Assembly: GCF_026343335.1 (NCBI RefSeq)
Contig: NZ_JAPELX010000001.1
Coordinates: forward strand, 5,456,001 to 5,520,000
Source: Streptomyces sp. NBC_00078
GTDB taxonomy: Bacteria; Actinomycetota; Actinomycetes; Streptomycetales; Streptomycetaceae
Direction of reading: 5' to 3'
DNA length: 64,000 nucleotides
The position numbers and the translations under genes were made by a program. The first letter of the stretch is position 1; every line of letters begins with the position of its first letter. Of this stretch, positions 60,978-64,000 are shown in pieces. Under the pieces are notes generated by a model. That model worked only from the letters and a program-made list of their open reading frames with translations, searched no databases and had not been told where the DNA came from.

Positions 60978-61436
60978 CTACTGCACACAGAACTCGTTGC
61001 CCTCCGGATCCGCCATCACCACCCACTCCCCGCCCGCCTCCTCGACCCGGCGCAGCACACTCGCCCCGAGCCCCTCCAGCCGTTCGACCTCCCCGTCCCG
61101 GCGCCCGTCTCCGGGATGCAGATCGAGATGGAGCCGGTTCTTCACGGTCTTCGCCTCCGGCACCCGCTGGAACAGCAGCCGCCGCCCGAGACCGGTTCCG
61201 CTGTCCTGGTCGTAGGGATCGTCCGGATGCCGTACGGCGATCAGGTCCCGGAAGGCCGGGCGGCCCTGGAAGTCGAGCGTGGCCGCGGCGGGCAGGGCGC
61301 CGAGCTTCAGCAGCCGCTCGATGAGCGCGCTGTTGTCCTCGACCTCGTACCGGAGCGCGGCGCTCCAGAACTCGGCCTGCGCATGCGGGTCGGCGGAGTC
61401 GATGACGAGCTTCCAGTGCACGGGAGTCTGTGTCAT
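60978..61436 (-). CDS. VOC-family (glyoxalase-like) protein
   Basis: 152 residues from an ATG at 61436. Two-module vicinal-oxygen-chelate fold: VHWKLVIDSADPHAQAEFWSAALRY at the start, RLHLDLHPGD in the middle, and GGEWVVMADPEGNEFCV at the end, with His and Glu in the usual metal positions. Members range from lyases to antibiotic-binding proteins; the substrate is not evident. 41 bp beyond the end of rarD on the same strand. Confidence 0.87.
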   Translation of the reverse strand: MTQTPVHWKLVIDSADPHAQAEFWSAALRYEVEDNSALIERLLKLGALPAAATLDFQGRPAFRDLIAVRHPDDPYDQDSGTGLGRRLLFQRVPEAKTVKNRLHLDLHPGDGRRDGEVERLEGLGASVLRRVEEAGGEWVVMADPEGNEFCVQ

Positions 61437-61484
61437 GGACCACTTATAGCTGTCGGGCACATTTCTCAGCGCCACCCGCATCGG

Positions 61485-62432
61485 TCAGGCGTCCACCACG
61501 GCCGCCGCCGTGTCCACCCGCGGCGTCCTGACCTCGGCCCGCACGCTGCGCGCGGCGCGCCACGCGTCCCACGTCAGCAGGCACAGGGCCGCCCACACCA
61601 GCGTGAACCCGGCCCACCGCTCCACCGGCATCGCCTCATGGAAGTACAGAATCCCGAGCACGAACTGGAACAACGGCGCCAGATACTGAAGCAACCCCAG
61701 CGTCGACAACGGCACCCGGATCGCCGCGGCCCCGAAGCAGACCAGAGGCAACGCGGTCACCACCCCGGTCGCCGCGAGCAGCGTCCCGTGCCCCACCCCG
61801 CCGGCCGTGAAGGTCGACTCACCCCGCGAGGCCAGCCACAGCAGGTAGGCGACCGCGGGCAGGAACTGGATCGCGGTCTCCGCGGCCAGCGACTCGATCC
61901 CGCCGAGACCGACCTTCTTCTTCACCAGCCCGTACGTGGCGAACGAGAAGGCGAGCGTGAGCGAGGTCCACGGCGGCTTCCCGTACCCCACCGCGAGCAC
62001 GACCACCGCAGCGAACCCGGTCCCGACCGCCACCCACTGCACGGGCCGCAGCCGCTCCTTCAGGAGCAGCACGCCCATCGCGATGGTGACCAGCGGATTG
62101 ATGAAGTACCCGAGCGAGGCCTCGACCACATGTCCGCTGTTGACGGACCAGATGTACACGCCCCAGTTGACGGTGATGACCGCCGCGGCGACCGCGACGA
62201 GCGCCAGCCTGCGCGGCTGCCGAAGCAACTCGCCGGCCCAGGCCCAACGCCGTGTCACCACGAGCGCGACGCCCACGAAGGCGAGGGACCAGGCCATCCG
62301 GTGGGCGAGGATCTCGATCGCTCCGGCGGGCTTCAGAAGGGGCCAGAAGAGGGGTACGAGGCCCCACATCCCGTATGCCGCAAAGCCGTTCAGCAGCCCT
62401 ATGTGCCGCTCGCCCCTCGCCTTCCCGGTCAC
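61485..62432 (-). CDS. rarD: RarD-like EamA permease
   Basis: 315 residues from a GTG at 62432 with GGAGGAGCCC just upstream. Ten hydrophobic helices in two EamA-type halves. RarD signatures: GLLNGFAAYGMWGLVPLFWPLLKP, EILAHRMAWSL, NWGVYIWSVNSGHVVEASLGYFINPL, LKERLRPVQWVAVG. Probably a drug/metabolite exporter; the natural substrate is unknown. Confidence 0.92.
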   Translation of the reverse strand: MTGKARGERHIGLLNGFAAYGMWGLVPLFWPLLKPAGAIEILAHRMAWSLAFVGVALVVTRRWAWAGELLRQPRRLALVAVAAAVITVNWGVYIWSVNSGHVVEASLGYFINPLVTIAMGVLLLKERLRPVQWVAVGTGFAAVVVLAVGYGKPPWTSLTLAFSFATYGLVKKKVGLGGIESLAAETAIQFLPAVAYLLWLASRGESTFTAGGVGHGTLLAATGVVTALPLVCFGAAAIRVPLSTLGLLQYLAPLFQFVLGILYFHEAMPVERWAGFTLVWAALCLLTWDAWRAARSVRAEVRTPRVDTAAAVVDA

Positions 62433-62486
62433 GGGCTCCTCCTCGCCTCGTCGCGCATGCCTGCCAGGCAGAAGGTAACGCCGAGC

Positions 62487-62534
62487 GCCCCCGCCTGTCA
62501 TGTCCGTATCGCCATACGGTCATGACAGGCGGGG
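62487..62534 (-). terminator. Long hairpin downstream of the quinone reductase gene
   Basis: CCCCCGCCTGTCATG pairs with CATGACAGGCGGGGG (15 bp). After a T-T mismatch, CCGTAT pairs with ATACGG around a CGCC loop: 21 bp in total. It follows the stop at 62553 in the minus direction and precedes rarD, so it should end the quinone-reductase transcript. Confidence 0.8.
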
Positions 62535-62552
62535 GTGTGCCCGGAGCGAGCG

Positions 62553-63407
62553 TCAGCCCTTGACCGCCACCGCGATCGCGTCGGCGAGCGGCGTGGTCGG
62601 CCGGCCGGCCAGCCGGGACAGGTCGCCGGAGGAGACGACCAGCTCGCCCTTCTCGATGGAGGCGTCCACGCCCGCGAGGATCGCGGCGAGCGGACCGGGC
62701 AGCCCGGCGCCGGCCAGGATCCCGGTGAAGGTCTCGACGGAGACGGGGCTGTACGCGATCTCCTTGCCGGTCTGCCTGCTGAGCTCGGCCGCGTACTCGG
62801 CGAAGCTCCACGCCTCGTCGCCGCCCAGCTCGTACGTCTTGTTCTCGTGCCCCTCGCCGGTCAGAACGGCGACGGCGGCGGCCGCGTAGTCGGCGCGCGA
62901 GGCGGAGGAGACCCGGCCCTCGCCGGCGGCCTGGACGACGGCGCCGTGCTCGAGCGCGGGGGCCAGGTTCTCGGTGTAGTTCTCGTGGTACCAGCCGTTG
63001 CGCAGCAGCGCGTAGGGCACGCCCGAGGCGAGGAGGACCTCCTCGGTGGCGCGGTGGTCGTCGGCGAGCGCGGCGGTCAGGGTGCCGGGGGCGCTGGTGT
63101 AGGCGAGCAGGGCGACACCGGCGGCCTTCGCGGCCTCGATGACCACCGTGTGCTGGCCGACGCGGCCCTTGTCGAACTCGTTACCGGAGATGAGTAGCAC
63201 CTTGTCGCCGGCCGAGAGGAGGCTGCCGAAGGTCTCAGGGGCGTTGTAGTCGGCGACCGCGATCTGCACGCCGCGCGCGGCGAAGTCGGCGGCCTTCGCC
63301 CTGTCGCGCACGACGGCGGTGATCTGGTCGGCCGGAACCTTCTCCAGCAGCTGCTCAACGACGTGGCGGCCGAGGTTTCCGGTGGCGCCGGTGACGACGA
63401 TGCTCAT
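62553..63407 (-). CDS. NAD(P)H:quinone oxidoreductase, NmrA/QorB-like
   Basis: 284 residues. Atypical SDR of the NmrA/QOR2 type: TGATGNLGRHVVEQLL (GxxGxxG), ITAVVRDRAKAADFAARGV, VLLISGNEFDKGRVGQHTVVIEAAKAAGV, RNGWYHENYTENL. Reduces quinones with NADPH and lacks the Tyr-Lys SDR pair. Divergent from an HxlR-family regulator with a dyad in the 91-bp spacer, the same arrangement as the qor2/QorR pair of Corynebacterium and the QorB/YtfH types. Confidence 0.9.
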   Translation of the reverse strand: MSIVVTGATGNLGRHVVEQLLEKVPADQITAVVRDRAKAADFAARGVQIAVADYNAPETFGSLLSAGDKVLLISGNEFDKGRVGQHTVVIEAAKAAGVALLAYTSAPGTLTAALADDHRATEEVLLASGVPYALLRNGWYHENYTENLAPALEHGAVVQAAGEGRVSSASRADYAAAAVAVLTGEGHENKTYELGGDEAWSFAEYAAELSRQTGKEIAYSPVSVETFTGILAGAGLPGPLAAILAGVDASIEKGELVVSSGDLSRLAGRPTTPLADAIAVAVKG

Positions 63408-63470
63408 GATTCACAACTCCTTGTGGGGTGCGTATGACACTTACCTTAGGTGGTGCGCTAACTCTTTGAA

Positions 63471-63495
63471 AGTACCCACTTTGAAGTAAGGTACT
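63471..63495. promoter_or_regulatory. Dyad operator for the HxlR-type regulator
   Basis: AGTACC and GGTACT lie as a perfect 6-bp inverted repeat, with ACTT-TG-AAGT nested inside. The site abuts the regulator's start (63499) and lies about 65 bp upstream of the reductase start. HxlR/DUF24 proteins bind GTAC-containing dyads of this kind. Confidence 0.6.
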
Positions 63496-63498
63496 GGC

Positions 63499-63903
63499 AT
63501 GACAGTAAGTACCGCAGGTGACGGGACCGCAAGTGCCGCGAAGTACGACACCGGCGAGGCGATGTGCCCTCATCGCCTCGTCCTGGAGCACCTCACCAGC
63601 CGCTGGGGCGTCCTGGTCCTGATCGAACTCCTCGACCGCGCCTACCGCTTCAGCGAACTGCGCCGGGCCATCGGCCGGGTCAGCGAGAAGATGCTCACGC
63701 AGACCCTGCAGACCCTGGAGCGCGACGGCCTGGTGCACCGCGACGCCAAGCCGGTGATCCCCCCGAGGGTCGACTACTCCCTCACCGACCTGGGCCGGGA
63801 GGCGGCGCAGCAGGTGCGTGCCCTGGCGACATGGACCGAGCGGCGGATGGGGGAGGTACAGAAGGCGCGCGAGGTGTACGACGCCGCGAAAGCGCGGGGC
63901 TGA
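63499..63903 (+). CDS. HxlR/DUF24 redox-type repressor (QorR-like)
   Basis: 134 residues. MarR-like winged helix of the HxlR family: CPHRLVLEHLTSRWGVLVLIELLDRAYRFSELRRAIGRVSEKMLTQTLQTLERDGLV, then the wing VIPPRVDYSLTDLG. The conserved N-terminal Cys is C23, the residue that senses quinones or diamide by oxidation in YodB, HypR and QorR. Likely represses itself and the divergent quinone reductase. Confidence 0.88.
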   Translation: MTVSTAGDGTASAAKYDTGEAMCPHRLVLEHLTSRWGVLVLIELLDRAYRFSELRRAIGRVSEKMLTQTLQTLERDGLVHRDAKPVIPPRVDYSLTDLGREAAQQVRALATWTERRMGEVQKAREVYDAAKARG

Positions 63904-63915
63904 GCAGCGCCGGGG

Positions 63916-63959
63916 CCCTCCAGCGGCAGCGTCGACGCCCTCCAGCGGCAGCGTCGACG
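63916..63959. repeat. Perfect 22-bp direct repeat at the right end
   Basis: CCCTCCAGCGGCAGCGTCGACG occurs twice in tandem, 12 bp after the regulator's stop. Nothing else is recognised between 63904 and the end of the window. Confidence 0.9.
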
Positions 63960-64000
63960 CACTCCGGCGAAGGAGTGGCGCAGGCGCTCGCCGGGCACAC

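Noticed and set aside
63774..64000. Minus-strand genes at the right edge
   Set aside because: Arg/Ala-rich frames opposite the HxlR gene and a 22-bp repeat, with no recognisable domain or ribosome site.

Overview
The window is chromosomal DNA of a high-GC actinomycete, almost certainly a Streptomyces. The evidence is very high GC in third codon positions, frequent GTG/TTG starts with GTGA or ATGA stop-start overlaps, a futalosine-type menaquinone gene (mqnC), a complete 14-gene nuo operon, and typical Streptomyces families (SLT and NlpC/P60 cell-wall hydrolases, M56 peptidase, DUF6668). No rRNA, tRNA, CRISPR array or replication origin was seen.

Layout. (1) 1-4290, minus strand: a tandem family of four secreted lipoproteins. 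Each is followed by the same translationally coupled reading frame in a different state of decay (352, 44 and 12 codons). (2) 4516-8251: a membrane LysM/BTAD protein and a prepilin peptidase, suggesting the edge of a Tad/type IV pilus locus. (3) 8400-16682: menaquinone metabolism (mqnC, a barrel-less amidohydrolase-like protein, menG, a geranylgeranyl/menaquinone reductase), interrupted at 10062-13283 by two IS630-family elements lying 5 bp apart. The first carries an extra opposite-strand gene. (4) 17157-18731: an NlpC/P60 hydrolase and a long divergent spacer holding a Rex-like operator. (5) 18732-34729: nuoA-N, proton-pumping NADH:menaquinone oxidoreductase, ended by a strong hairpin. (6) 34977-37025: recQ.

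(7) 37077-44082, minus strand: a six-gene operon encoding a GntR regulator, a two-cluster ferredoxin, an SsuA/NrtA-type ABC importer, and an AprA/fumarate-reductase-like flavoprotein fused to HEAT repeats. This is the best candidate here for an undescribed system. (8) 44216-50294: M56 peptidase, fumarylacetoacetase, an ATP-grasp/flavoprotein pair, and a HAD phosphatase. (9) 50301-51537: a secreted SLT transglycosylase under a clear ydaO-type c-di-AMP riboswitch, then a decayed CocE/NonD hydrolase. (10) 52050-56700: a long-chain polyprenyl diphosphate synthase (probably for the menaquinone tail), a DUF3455 remnant, a LolA-like membrane protein and an ABC exporter pair. (11) 56704-63903: FMN reductase, the DUF6668/proline-rich TPR divergent pair, M28 aminopeptidase, VOC protein, RarD, and a QorR-like regulator divergent from its probable quinone-reductase target.

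The unifying theme of the central 45 kb is the menaquinone-based respiratory chain: quinone head group (mqnC), methylation (menG), tail synthesis (polyprenyl synthase), tail reduction (GGR) and the dehydrogenase that reduces the quinone (nuo), with redox control by Rex.
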